The translations under genes and the position numbers were made by a program. The notes below the pieces were generated by a model that saw only the letters and a list, made by a program, of their open reading frames with translations, searched no databases and was not told the origin of the DNA. From the NCBI GenBank assembly GCA_008638375.1, contig CM018035.1:29917307-29981306 (forward strand): a stretch of DNA of 64,000 nt, given 5' to 3'. Within the stretch, counting starts at the first letter, position 1. Each line of letters begins with the position of its first letter. This DNA comes from Nyssa sinensis (taxonomy: Eukaryota > Streptophyta > Magnoliopsida > Cornales > Nyssaceae). Shown here one piece after another: positions 46,811 through 58,017 of the stretch.

Positions 46811-48059
46811 GAATGATATTCGTTGGATCTGATGGCACTGATCTGTGGAGACTGGATTACTGAGGATTGAATCTGTTTAATCAGGTGAGTGATGTAATAC
46901 GACTGACTTGACTGATAAGTACTAGATATAGACATGGCTCATGGATTTAAACGGTACTCTAGAGATTATAGTTCTGCTCTGTTGTTATATGTCGGATTAT
47001 AGATATGCTCTGAGGTTAGAATTGTTAGCTGTTGGATTTTAGACTTGCTCTGTGTGATACATATCCTACGGTGGATACATGAGTTGCATTCCCTGGACAA
47101 AAAAAAAAGTTTTAAATTCCGCTGCATCTGACCCTACAGTCGGAGTGCAATTCACTGAAAAGTTCAGAAATTGCCTTCGGTTGGTCGCGTGGCGACTGAC
47201 TGGCATCACGTCCTCGACATCCGTATAGGGTGGGGCTCGGGATGTGACAGATGGTGTTTTTACGCATTGAGTTATGAGGGCATTTATATGCATTGAGGTT
47301 AAGGGGGGTATGCCGGGCCCCAAAAGACCGAGGGTCTGTTAAACCCTGAATAGAGTAAATGCATCATTTATAGTTGATTGACATGTTTATGTTTTATTGG
47401 ATTCATAATATGTTGTCATTCTTTATGAATAATCTTATGTTAAGAGTTGTTCTTATTGATTGTACTTGATTGTTACCGATCCATTGTGGCAGTACTTTTA
47501 TGTTGACTGATTTCTATTGAGCTTTTCCATGTTCATGTTGTACCCATTATTCATGATTGATCATTGTGACCTACTATTCATTGGCCATTATGAAATTTTA
47601 CCTTTATTGGCTATCACAACATCTCATTTCATGATTGGCTATCATGTTCACATTATGGATTCATATTCTTTCTATGTTAACCCTAATCTGTGTCGGAGAT
47701 GGGACTTTACTTACTGAGCTTCGTTAGCTCACCCCAACTTATTTATTTTTCAAGTAAAGATGCTGCAAGACCACAGTAGGAGTTCAAGAGCATAGGGGGA
47801 CAGTTGAGGAGTATGATAGAAGTGATGCAGTTTCTCCCATGTACTCACCACCTAAGGGTGGCGTTATTCTAGTTTTATGTCGGTTTATATTTTACCATTG
47901 TCGAATAATATTTTGTATTAAGACTTCTGCTGATTTACTATTTTAGTTTTACATTATATATTATTGTCATTAATACAAAGAAAGAAAAAGTAGGGACGGC
48001 CACAAGGTCAGCCTCGCGATACGAGATTTGCATAGGGTGGGTTTCGGCTCGTGATAGCT

Positions 48060-48072
48060 TGGTATCAAAGCC
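48060..48072 (+). other. Primer-binding site of element 2
   Basis: tggtatcaaagcc, one base different from the element 1 site, three bases after the LTR end. Initiator tRNA-Met type. Confidence 0.88.
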
Positions 48073-48204
48073 GAACCTTAGGTTTTAGTGAGTCATGGAA
48101 GACAGGATTAGAACACTAGAATTGTTACATCTAGGAATTAGTCGATAGATAATACTGACACCTTTATATTAGACTTTATGTGGATACTGACTGTTATCTT
48201 GTGT

Positions 48205-48231
48205 AAATATTACTGAATATCTTTTACAGTG
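48205..48231 (+). promoter_or_regulatory. Acceptor-like tract before gag ATG of element 2
   Basis: tactgaatatcttttacag ends at 48229; two bases (tg) follow and the Gag ATG is at 48232. It includes a branch-point-like tactgaa and a T-rich tract. The 2-nt spacing is identical to element 1 although the surrounding sequences are otherwise much diverged. Confidence 0.5.
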
Positions 48232-51200
48232 ATGGTTAACACAGGGCTACAGCGGCAGCTATGGATCGCATTGATCGATTAGAGCAACTGATGGAAAGGG
48301 TCATTGAGGGTCTACCCCGGAGTCAGGACGATCTCAGTCAACTGATACGATAGGAGCAACCTGTCAAAGTGGGTGACCTGTCAAAGTGGGTGGCCAACAG
48401 AGGAATGAGCGCGATCCAAGGTTTTCATATGAGCGGTTTCAAAAGATGAAGCCTCCATCTTTCGATGGTACTCAGGAAACCATAACTACAAAGGAGTGGC
48501 TTTTAGAGATGAACAAGATTTTTCGTATCCTGCCGTGCATTGAGGTTCAGAATGTGGCATACGCTATATATATGTTCAAGGGAGTTGGACACAAATGGTG
48601 GCTTCTTAATGAGGCCAGGGAACCAGACATGGATTGACAACGCTTTACTATAGTTTTCAATGAGAAGTACTTCTCTTGAGAAGTGAAGAATCGAAAAATT
48701 ACTGAATTTATGGTACTATAACAGGGTAGCATGATAGTGGAACAGTACGAAGCCTCGTTCACTGAGTTGGCTAGATTCGCCATTAATGTCGTCAACAGTG
48801 AGGATCTCAAGGCCCGAAAGTTTTAGGAAGGGTTACGATGGGCCATTAAGGATAGACTCAAGCCCCAATAATTACCCACTTACAATGAGGTAATGACCAC
48901 TGCTAAGATAATTGAGAGGAGTGGCGAAGAGTTCGCCAAGAGATGTGGGAACCAGAGATCAAGAGGCAGTTAAAACTGGAGGTCAGGGTCTTTTTTCTCA
49001 AGGCAAGGACCCTCATTCACTAGACTCGGAACTAGATCCCAAGCTACGGGGCCTAGTTAGAAGAAGCCGAGCAATATTGAGAGGGGCGCAGCCAAATGCC
49101 CCAATTGTCAAAAGGTCAACAAGGACATCAATGCTTGTTTCTATTGTGGCCAAGTCGGGCATTTTGTAAGGAAGTGTCTTCAGATCAACCAAGCTACGGT
49201 CAGTGTCGCTTCAGTTAGGGCCCCAACACCTACAGCCATAGGGAATAGGCCCTAGAACCATAGAAATGGACTGGGAAATGTCCAGCAGTAGGTCGGACGG
49301 GTTTTCTCCATAGTACTAGGGGACATGCAAGCTTCAACTTCAGTAGTCGCAGGTACTCTTCTAGTTTGTTCACAGCCTGCCCATGTCTTATTTGATATTG
49401 GTTCAACTCATTCTTTCATATTTCTTACATATTCTGCTAAGTTGAACAGATCGATAGAACCCCTAGGATATTTACTAAATGTGACTATACCATCGGGAAA
49501 ATCATTACTAGGGGATGCCATGTATAAGGATTGTGAGATGCAGATTATGGGAATACATTTACTTGCTGATCTTATACCATTAGAAATCTGTGGGTACGAC
49601 ATTATTCTTGGTATGGACTGGTTGACTGCAAACCACGCTACTATAGATTGTGTGACCAAGTGAGTGCTTATTCAGAACCCCAGATTTTCGATTGTTAAGT
49701 TTGAGGGGACAGGAGTGGTTTCTCCACCCTACTTTGTTTCTTCTATATAGGCTAGGCATCTGTTTCGCAAGGGATGCCATGGTTTCTTATATAGTATTCA
49801 GGACACTGATTCATAGTAGCTTGTGTTAGAGCAGATTCCTATTGCTAGGAAATTCCTTGAGGTATTTCTGGACGATCTTCCAAGGATGCCTGTGGATAGA
49901 GAGATTGAGTTTAGCATTGACGTACTGCCAGACACTTCACCAATATCCAAGACACCCTACAAAATGGCACTGGCAAAGCTGAAAGAGTTAAAGCATCAAC
50001 TGAATTGCTAGACAAGGGTTTCATACGACCTAGTTCATCACCATGGAGTGCACTTGTATTATTTGTCTAGAAGAAGGATGGGACCATGAGGCTATGTATT
50101 GATTATCGTGAACTGAACAAGGTCACCATTAAGAATAGGTATCCACTGCCTAGGGTAGATGATCTATTCGACCAACTGAAGGGGGCTCTTGTGTTCTCAA
50201 AGATTGACTTGAGATTCGGTTAACACCATTTGAAAGTCAGACCCACCGACATTCAAAAGACGGCATTCAGAACCCGGTATGGACATTATGAGTTCCTGGT
50301 CATGCCTTTTTGAGTGACTAATGCCCCAGCCGCATTCATGGACTTAATGAACAGAGTGTTCAAGCTGTACTTAGACGATTTCATAATCGTATTCATCGAT
50401 GGCATTTTGGTCCATTCTAAGAACCAAGAAGAGCACGAGGTGCATTTGAGGAAAGTCCTACAGAAAGTATGGGAGCAGAAGCTAGATGCTAAATTAAAGA
50501 AGTGTGAATTCTGGCTCCCAAGCATTTCGTTCTTAGGGCATGTGATCAGTAACGACGGGATCTTAATGGACCCCTAGAAGATAGATGCTATTACTAGTTG
50601 GCCGCCCCGACTGACTACTGTCACGGAGGTTCGTAGTTTCATGGTTTTAGTTGGCTACTATAGGAGATTTGTCAAGAATTTCTCCAACATAGCTATGCCA
50701 ATCACCCAGCTGACACGAAAAAATGTTCCATTCATCTAGACTGAGGAGAGGGAGCAAAGTTTTCAAGAGCTGAAGAACCGACTGGTTACAACTCTAATCC
50801 TAACAGTATTAGAAAGGACAAAGGGTTTTGTGATCTACAGTGATGCCTCACACCAAGGCTTGGAGTGTGTTCTGATGCAACAGGGAAAGGTAGTGGCTTA
50901 TGCTTCATAGCAATTGAGGCCACATGAGAAGAACTATCCAACTCACGACCTCGAGCTTGCAGCTATTGTCTTTGCACTTAAAATCTAGAGGCATTATTTG
51001 TATGGAGCTACATGTGAGATTTTCACCGATCATAAGAGTCTCAACTACTTGTTTACACAGAAGGAGCTCAATATGCGCCAACGACGTTGGTTAGAGTTGA
51101 TCAAAGACTACGAGCTCAGTATACAGTACCATCCAGGGAATGCGAATGTAGTAGCTGATGCTCTTAGTAGGAAGTCATCAAGGAGTCTTGCTTGCCTGTT

Positions 51201-52699
51201 GACTACACAAAAAGAGATACTACAGGCCAGGTTCTAGGGCAATGTGTGCTAACGTCACAATCGGTCTTACGATTGTTGACAAGATCAAGAAATTGTAGGC
51301 TCATGACAGAAAGTTAGTTAAGCTTTGCCAAGAGGCCGAGACTGGAGGGAATATGGATCTCACTATACGAGATGGGGTATTGTACTATCATGATAGGATC
51401 TGCGTGCCAGATGTACTTGAGACTAGGAAGGAGATTCTTGACGAGGCACACAGTTCTAGATTTGCTATATACCCGGGGAATACGAAGATGTACCACAATA
51501 TGAGGAACACTTACTGGTGGTCAGGGATGAAAAAGGATATAGCTGAGCACATTGCACGATGTATGGAGTGCTAGCGAATCAAGGTTGAGCACCAAAAGCC
51601 GGGAGGATTGCTACAGTCACTTCCAATACCAGAATGGAAATAGGAGCATATCACGATGGATTTTGTATTAGGGTTGCCTAGGACATCGCATGGCAATGAT
51701 TCTATATGGGTGATCGTAGACAGACTAACAAAGACAACTCATTTTCTTGCAACCAAGACGACTCAGACTTTAGAACGATTGGTCGTGCTTTATATCAGTG
51801 AGATCGTTCAATTACATGGAGTTCTAGTATCCATTGTATCCGACCGAGATCTACGATTTGTGTCTAAGTTCTGGAGGAGTTTACAGAAGGCTATGGGCAC
51901 CGAATTGAGTCTTAGCACTACATACCACCTAAAGACAGACGGACAGTCCGAGAGGACAATACAGACATTGGAAGACCTACTACGATTCTGTGTCATTGAT
52001 TTCAAGGGAAGTTAGAAGAATGAACTAGCGTTAATGGAGTTTACGTACAACAATAATTATCAATCCAGTATCAGTATGGCACCATACGAGGCACTATATG
52101 GCAGGCAGTATAGATCCCTACTATGCTGGACGGAGGTAGGTGATAGGTAGCTATTTGGGCCAGAGATAGTAGAGCAGACCACTAACAAGATCCATCAGAT
52201 CAGGTAGCGATTGTTAGCAACTCAGGGTCGATAGAAGAGTTACGCTGATACTAGGAGACGAGAGTTAGAGTTTACAACAGGTGACTATGTGTTTCTGAAG
52301 GTATCACTGATGAAGGGAGTGGTCAGGTTTGGCGAGAGAGGGAAACTAGGACCACGGTACATCAGACCGTTCGAGATTATCGAACGAGTCGGACCAGTGG
52401 CGTATCAGCTTGCCATGCCATTCGAGCTAGCACACGTACATAATGTTTTCCATGTTTCTATGTTGAGGAAACGTGTGCACAGCCCAGGTTAGATAATTGA
52501 GCATAAGCCACTAGATGTTCAGGAGGACTTGAGTTATATTGAGCAGCCAGTACAGATCTTAGATAGACAAGAGCAAGTTCTACAGAACAAGACCATTCCA
52601 CTGGTAAATGTGTTATGGAGGAATCATCGACTTGAAGAAGCTACTTGGGAACGAGAAGATGAAATGCGTGCTAAGTATCCTCATCTATTTACACCATGA
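48232..52699 (+). pseudogene. gag-pol: Element 2 chromovirus gag-pol, many stops
   Basis: Full-length but heavily mutated Gag-Pol. Recognisable parts: Gag core (MKPPSFDGTQE near 48446, GHKWW near 48590); protease as LFDIGSTHSFI near 49390, with Ile where the family has Ser or Thr after the catalytic Asp; RT ([14 protein letters not shown] near 50095; FSKIDL; catalytic box FIDGI near 50395, second Asp lost); RNase H (YSDAS near 50840, [15 protein letters not shown] near 51020, ADALSRK near 51155); integrase with Asp 51842 and Glu 51950 keeping the 35-residue spacing; GPY/F-type region (near 52350); chromodomain ending at TGA 52697-52699. By eye I count nearly thirty in-frame stops plus frameshifts (for example near 50009). 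Most stops are TAG. Dead copy. Confidence 0.92.
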
Positions 52700-52730
52700 T
52701 ATAGCCAAGTTTGGGGGACCAAACTTATTG

Positions 52731-52743
52731 AAGGGGGGGAGAA
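52731..52743 (+). other. Polypurine tract of element 2
   Basis: aagggggggagaa immediately before the 3' LTR start tgtaataccctgac at 52744. Confidence 0.88.
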
Positions 52744-52970
52744 TGTAATACCCTGACCCGAATTGTAACCAAACGACTCATGTAAACCCGAGCCGTTAGG
52801 GCTTTATGTTATGGTATCAAATGAAATGAAATTTTTTTTAATCTAAATAATTTTGAATGTACAGATGATGCGCGATACCCGAGCAAGCCATGAACGAACA
52901 TCGAAATACGTGTACGTATAAGAGTATGTATATATATGTATATATACTGATAATATAAATTAAAATCATA
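52744..52970 (+). mobile_element. Element 2, 3' LTR, truncated to about 230 bp
   Basis: Matches the 5' LTR from 37513 through gtatatatactgataatat, then similarity stops near 52970 just after aattaaaa. No LTR end or target duplication follows. What comes next reads as part of an LTR in the opposite orientation, so a deletion or rearrangement removed the rest. Confidence 0.85.
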
Positions 52971-55900
52971 TCCAAAATGAATAATCATTAATCACAAGTT
53001 CAGTTATCCAAATAAGAGTTCTATATCTAGTATTTAGTCAAAACAATTCAAAGATGTGTAAGAAACCATATAGTATTTTGAGTATCATCACGAAATATTT
53101 TCTTGAATCAAAAGTCATAAAAGAAAAGACAATATATCAATAAGTCATTCAAAACAATGTTAAGTGAAAGGCATCCATTATCAAAGTTATAAAGGAATTC
53201 AATATTTAAATCTATAATAAAATCCACCTTATACATGGCATGAAATACTCACCGAAGTCCAAAAATCTTATGCCCAAAATCCTTCATTTAGTCGAAGGTC
53301 CTTATAACACAATTCAAGATCTTATTAAGCACTTTTTTAAAGTGTTACGTCATTTAATTGTTGATTTAGAGCCCTTTCAAGTCCAATTACACTTTTGTGG
53401 TAGCCTTATTAAGTCTTAAGGATCGTATTGGTCATTTTTTAATTTGTTACTTAGACTTATTTTTCTTAAAAGAATGTCACCGTTAGGTCCAGAGTGTCGA
53501 AGATAATTGATTTAGGTTTTTTTGGATCTTGATTTGCAAATCTATAACTTATATTAAGCCTAGGTGCATTTTTGTAATTTTGTACTTTTACCCGTCATTT
53601 TTTTTCGATGCTTCATTTGCCAAAATAGACTCTACTGTTGAGTTTGGAATATCAAAGAAAGTTAGAATACACTCTTCTTATATTTTATTTGGGTACATAG
53701 CATTTATTATAATTAAATTAATTAATATAATTTAATTATTTTATTTGATATAATATATATGTTTTATTCATATTTTATCACAAGTGCCGTAGTGGTACAC
53801 GCATGGCCCTTAAGCTCCTCACGTGTGGAAGGTTTCTGTTTCGAATCTGGGAAGCTGCGACTCCCCCCCCCCCCCCTTTTTCCCCTAATTTTTGTTTATA
53901 CAAACAGTGGATAGGGGTAAACCAGGGATAGGATATCCTTAGTTACAACCGATTTATTAAATCAGTGTTTATCTCTATTCCCAAACAGACCGATTTTCCA
54001 CTTAATTTCTTAAATCCAAGGCTCAAAATGACATAGTATCAACTTACCATTATTGCGCCTAGGTCAGTTTTAACTCGACCCAGATCCAGACCCAACCCAA
54101 CTACTACAGTTGTCGTCTTCCTCACGACGCCACTGTAGCCAGAAAAACCCTAGGTTTTTCCTCTTGATTTTCTCTATGCTCTGGGTTCGTTTCTTCGTCC
54201 ATTCAAGTCTCAAACATCTTTTAGATTCATAATTGGCATTTATTAATTGGTTAAATGAATTAAAAATCTCCCGGTTCTGGGGAAACTACGAGGCATCCCA
54301 GACCTGCAACTTGTGATTATGAGCTCGATTCTTAACGATTTAGCTCAAATGTGTTCCTCTATTCATATTTTTCCTCATTCTTTCAACCTCTGTTCATAAA
54401 ACCAAGTTTCATGTTTGTTTTCTAGGTATTTAGTTTTGGATCTGAAACCTGCAACTCCTATTTCGTTGGTCATTTATAGGCCATTTATTCTCATTCTTGT
54501 TCCTATGTGCTTCTTATCCACTCATCTTTCAATCCCCATTCACAAAACAAGGTTTAGTTCAGATCGAAAGCTTGACCTATTTTCGAGCCCATCAATGGCG
54601 GCGGTTCAGTTTTTCATGAATTTTTGGGTCTTTCAAACCTTGTTCAAGCTCCTGAGCTATTGTAAATTAACAATAAATCGCACATATGTATTTTAAGTTG
54701 TCTAAACTAAAGCTACTACAAAAATTCTTAGACAGAGAGAAAATCACCTTCTCTCATTGGCCGTTGTTCCTTTTGCCCCTTGTCAGCCTCTGAATCCTTC
54801 TTCCTCTTGCTTGCACTATTCATCATCTCCCTCGATAATCCAGTGAGACTCCGGTAGGGTTCCGTCACCTTTTCCAGTGACGGTCAGATTTTTCTAACTA
54901 TTTTTTAACCTAAATCGAATGCAGTTTTCTTCACGATTCTATGGGGATCACATATCTAACCTTAGTTTGCTATTTAGACCAACCAAACTCTACGAATAGG
55001 CCCAAACAGTAACTCCGATCAAGCATGCGATTTTCTGGTAAGCCCTAAATCACAAGGATTCCATCACTATTTTTCTTCAATTTTTCTTCTAATTTCTTCC
55101 TACACCATTGAGGATTAGTTACTTATGGTTTAAATCAAGTTTAAAGCATCAAATTTCAAAAATCCGAATTATCCTCATGACCTGCAACTGAATTTTTCTT
55201 TCTTGTTTCTAATCCTTTTAAACTGATTCTTTTTGCAAACAAAACATCTTCCCACACTTAATTAGACCCTACCTTTACAACTAAATGAATATGCTTTAAA
55301 TCATAAAATAGAATGTAAGAATACCAACCTAAATTTTAATTTATGGCTTGCAGTATTTCCCTCTTTTCTTCTTTTGATTTTCACTTTTGAATCGTCTGAA
55401 TCTTCTAAAGCCCTCAGCTTCTTTGGTTTCTCTTTGTTTCTTCTAATTCCTCTCAATCAAACCTCATCTATATACAGGAGAATTTCCTAGTGCTGCGCCT
55501 ACAATCTCTCTCTCTCTCTCTCTTCCTCCTTCTTTGCAGTCATTCTTGACTGCTTTTTACCGCCCCTTTCATCTCCTTTCTCCACGTTTCAATTCCCTTA
55601 AGATATTTGTTATATATATATATATATATATATTTCAATTGCTTCACTTGCCTCTTGGTGTTGGTAGCATTGCTGTTGTTCCCTAACACACACAACACAC
55701 ACTGCTCACACACACTGCCATGCTGTATGCATGGCAGCCTCTCCATTCCTTGTATTTGATTTAATTCACATATATATATATATATATTATACAGTACTGT
55801 ATATATATACGTATATTTATACTTGATTATATACATATATATATCCATTTATACACATATATACATATTTCTACACATACGCACATACACTTATTTTTAA

Positions 55901-56099
55901 AGACACACATATATATATGCATACGTACACATGCATAGATTTACGTGCATACATGTATTACAATTGCTTAGTTCTGGGTCGCTCGAGCGTTTCCCGACAC
56001 TGACTGTACAAAATAAACCATTCACATTCCAAAATCGTTCAGTCCATATGATATCATGATATAAAGCCTTAACAGCTCATGTTACAACTAGGTATTACA
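52971..56099 (-). mobile_element. Minus-strand LTR fragment, U5 side missing
   Basis: Ends gttacaactaggtattaca at 56099, the reverse of an LTR start tgtaatacctag, related to element 2's LTR start (a similar region follows, near 55970-56090). Reading leftwards it passes TA-rich DNA, a CT-rich run (55505-55525), gtgacggaaccctaccgg near 54860, a tRNA-like segment and modules (53290-53760), as in the other LTRs. The last 1-1.5 kb of the LTR is absent at the joint with element 2. Confidence 0.7.
53783..53865 (+). other. tRNA-like segment, antisense to its LTR
   Basis: GTGCCGTAGTGGTA resembles an A-box region and GTTTCGAATC a B box about 50 bases later, with CTTAAG between in anticodon position. 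Arms are weak. The host LTR is on the minus strand, so the segment is again antisense. It is followed by a C run (53864-53877). Confidence 0.45.
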
Positions 56100-56349
56100 C
56101 TACTCAATCCGGTCTACCTCGATTTACATGCCATATCCTAGGTCCGGGTATTATGAAAGAGGAGAAGGAAATCCAAAGTATAGTTGTGGTAAAAGTGTTG
56201 ATGGGTGAGAGTGATGTAGATGTTGTTGATAATAGAGAAAGAATAAAAGAAGGAAGAGAAAGGAGAAAAAAACCAAAAAGATGATGTCACAGAAAATAGG
56301 AAAGGGAGATTAAAGAAAAAAGAAAAAAATAGGAAAAGGTAGGTGTTGG
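56100..56349. other. Unassigned stretch between LTRs
   Basis: 250 bp, purine-rich at its right end, with no recognised gene or repeat. Confidence 0.3.
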
Positions 56350-57627
56350 TGTTGGGTTTGTAACCACAATGGAAGCAATTTTAAAAATCTATTTGGATCT
56401 TTTTTTATACATGAATCATATAATCTTGAAAAGAGAGTTAGAATTACCTTGTTCTTGATAATCTTGATTTACGAAGAAACCTTCTTGAAGAGATTGATGC
56501 ATTCTTCCTTCTCTTCCTCCTCTACATCTTCTCTTTTCCCTCTATGTAAGCCGTACACAAGAGAAGAAAGTAGGCTCTTCTTTTTCTCTCTCACAGGAAA
56601 ATAATATTTTTGCTGTTGTTGTGCAACTATCCCCTTTAAATCACATATTTATAGGGGTTTAAAAAATTAGGACAAAATGAGGGATCTAGGGTCTCACCAA
56701 ATTAGCTCCAATTAGTCAATTAATTTCTAATTAACTCTTAATTAATTAATGACTAATTAATTATACTAAATAATTAGAATTACACTCTAATTTGGTGAAA
56801 TAGAAAAAAACTCATAATCACTAAACAGATATAATAGACCCCTCTATCTAGATATCAATAATTAGGATTTGGGCTTATACATTGTCAAACCAATTCTGAA
56901 CTATTTGTACAAGTTAATTTACCAATTATTAATCACTATAAAATGGTCAACATCTTAATAAACAATTTATTGAAAATACTGGATCCGAATTTCAGTGATT
57001 AATCAATTAAATTAATACATTAGTGATATCCTTTTATCTAATTTAGAAAGTGTAGATTTCATCTTGAGAATATGTGTTCACACAGTCTAAATAATGATTT
57101 CTCAAGATACCGAAGTGTTGAAATAAAAGACCTCACTCATTGATAACTCAAAGTTACCACCATTAAGAACTTGAGTTCATTATTCTCTTAAGATTAAGAG
57201 CTTATTACAAATAGTGAATATAATAATCACGTCAAATATGACAGCTTTATATGACATGTTTTTTTATAGTGATCCAGTTCAGTGTATTCCAAATACACCA
57301 ATACAATAACCTAGAGTCTACTACTCTAGTGGTTGAGATAAACTATCCTATCACATAGAGGTCAAGTGTATTACAGTCTTACAGATAAGATGCTCAGTCT
57401 CATCAATGATTGCAAAAAATTCTAAAATTGTTTAATCATAAGTTTATATCTCTTGTACATAAATATCATTTATATACATGAACTATTTCTAAAAACAATT
57501 CAAGGATTAACCATCTCATGATATAAAATAACATCCACATGTATGATAATATGAAACTTAATAATAATAAATCAAATTTATTAAATAATAACAAAATATC
57601 TTGGATGTGAGAGCATATATCCTAACA
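56350..57627 (-). mobile_element. Copia-type 3' LTR, minus strand, 1.28 kb
   Basis: Read on the minus strand it starts TGTTAGGATATATGCTCTCA and ends near CCCAACA, typical of plant Ty1/copia LTRs. A polypurine tract, GCAAGTGGGAG, lies just before the start (minus strand, near 57630-57645). The left border at 56350 is inferred from the terminal TG and is less certain than the right. Confidence 0.75.
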
Positions 57628-58017
57628 AACTCCCACTTGCATCCACATTCATATCCCATTACACCTGATACCCATCTTATCATACCAACTTGAAAATGAT
57701 TAACAAGGTTATCCACAGATGCAATCTTGGTGACTATGATGTTCTCTGCACAAAACGATCTCTTTAATGAGATGATTGTTGTGTTGTATGTCTCTCACTT
57801 TTGTGGTTCTTTGGCTTCTTCGATTAAGTTACAGTCCTATTATTATCATAATAAATGACTATAGGTAATTATGCCTATGGTATCATTCTTAATTCCAAAA
57901 AGAACTTGTTGAGCCAGACTATTTTTTTTGCTGTTTCTAAAGAAGTTACATACTCTACTTTAGTGGGTGCGTCAGCAATACACTATTACTTGACACTCTA
58001 CCATTTGATAGCTCCAC
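57628..58017 (-). pseudogene. Degenerate Copia pol end (RNase H)
   Basis: On the minus strand, fragments near 57940-57970 read like the KVEYV segment of Copia RNase H, and near 57720-57790 like the HLIKEIV segment close to the Copia polyprotein end, interrupted by stops. It precedes the Copia 3' LTR. The rest of the Copia element is separated by, or lost at, the LTR beginning at 58018. Confidence 0.65.

Larger units (their letters stand above)
41168..47249 (+). mobile_element. 6082-bp solo LTR, TSD gatgg
   Basis: Starts tgtaacaccccgatcccg and ends ggctcgggatgtgaca. Perfect gatgg duplications at 41163-41167 and 47250-47254. It holds an antisense tRNA-like segment (41583-41660), a GA-rich run (41920-41935), a donor-like GTAAAA at 42124, palindromic gagtcgactc (42782-42791), CACGTGTC (42828), many modules (43230-44480), a 55-bp minisatellite (45042-46040), and a hairpin plus branch-point-like cctaac plus tttttcag at 46771-46810. 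No coding region. The same family is present reversed at 59419-64000. Its length is unusual for a single LTR, but the ends and target duplication support it. Confidence 0.9.
38914..47517 (+). repeat. 1.25-kb tandem duplication inside an LTR
   Basis: Copy 1 is 38914-40162; copy 2 is 40163-41167 continued at 47255-47517 after the nested solo LTR. The copies match throughout, for instance tggtgaggtccatttc at both, and paired gggtatgccgggccccaaaa at 39950 and 47308. Both end in gactgatttctat. The duplication predates the 41168 insertion, which cut only copy 2. Confidence 0.93.
37513..48056 (+). mobile_element. Element 2, 5' LTR with internal duplication and nested LTR
   Basis: Starts tgtaatactctgacccg and ends gtgata at 48056, apparently a decayed gtgaca, three bases before the primer site. 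Own sequence 37513-41167 plus 47255-48056, about 4.46 kb. It has dense TA repeats (37700-38000), a purine-rich tract (38030-38235) followed by acaag|GTAAGG at 38242, an antisense tRNA-like segment, modules, and a 1.25-kb tandem duplication. The first 220 bp match the 3' LTR at 52744 at roughly 85-90 percent by eye, so the element is old. Left flank is caccc. Confidence 0.88.

Noticed and set aside
28754..56099. Treating the minus LTR pieces at 28754-37512 and 52971-56099 as halves of one LTR split by element 2
   Set aside because: Both pieces include post-module sequence next to modules, so they overlap in LTR terms, and no caccc duplication is found on the right.
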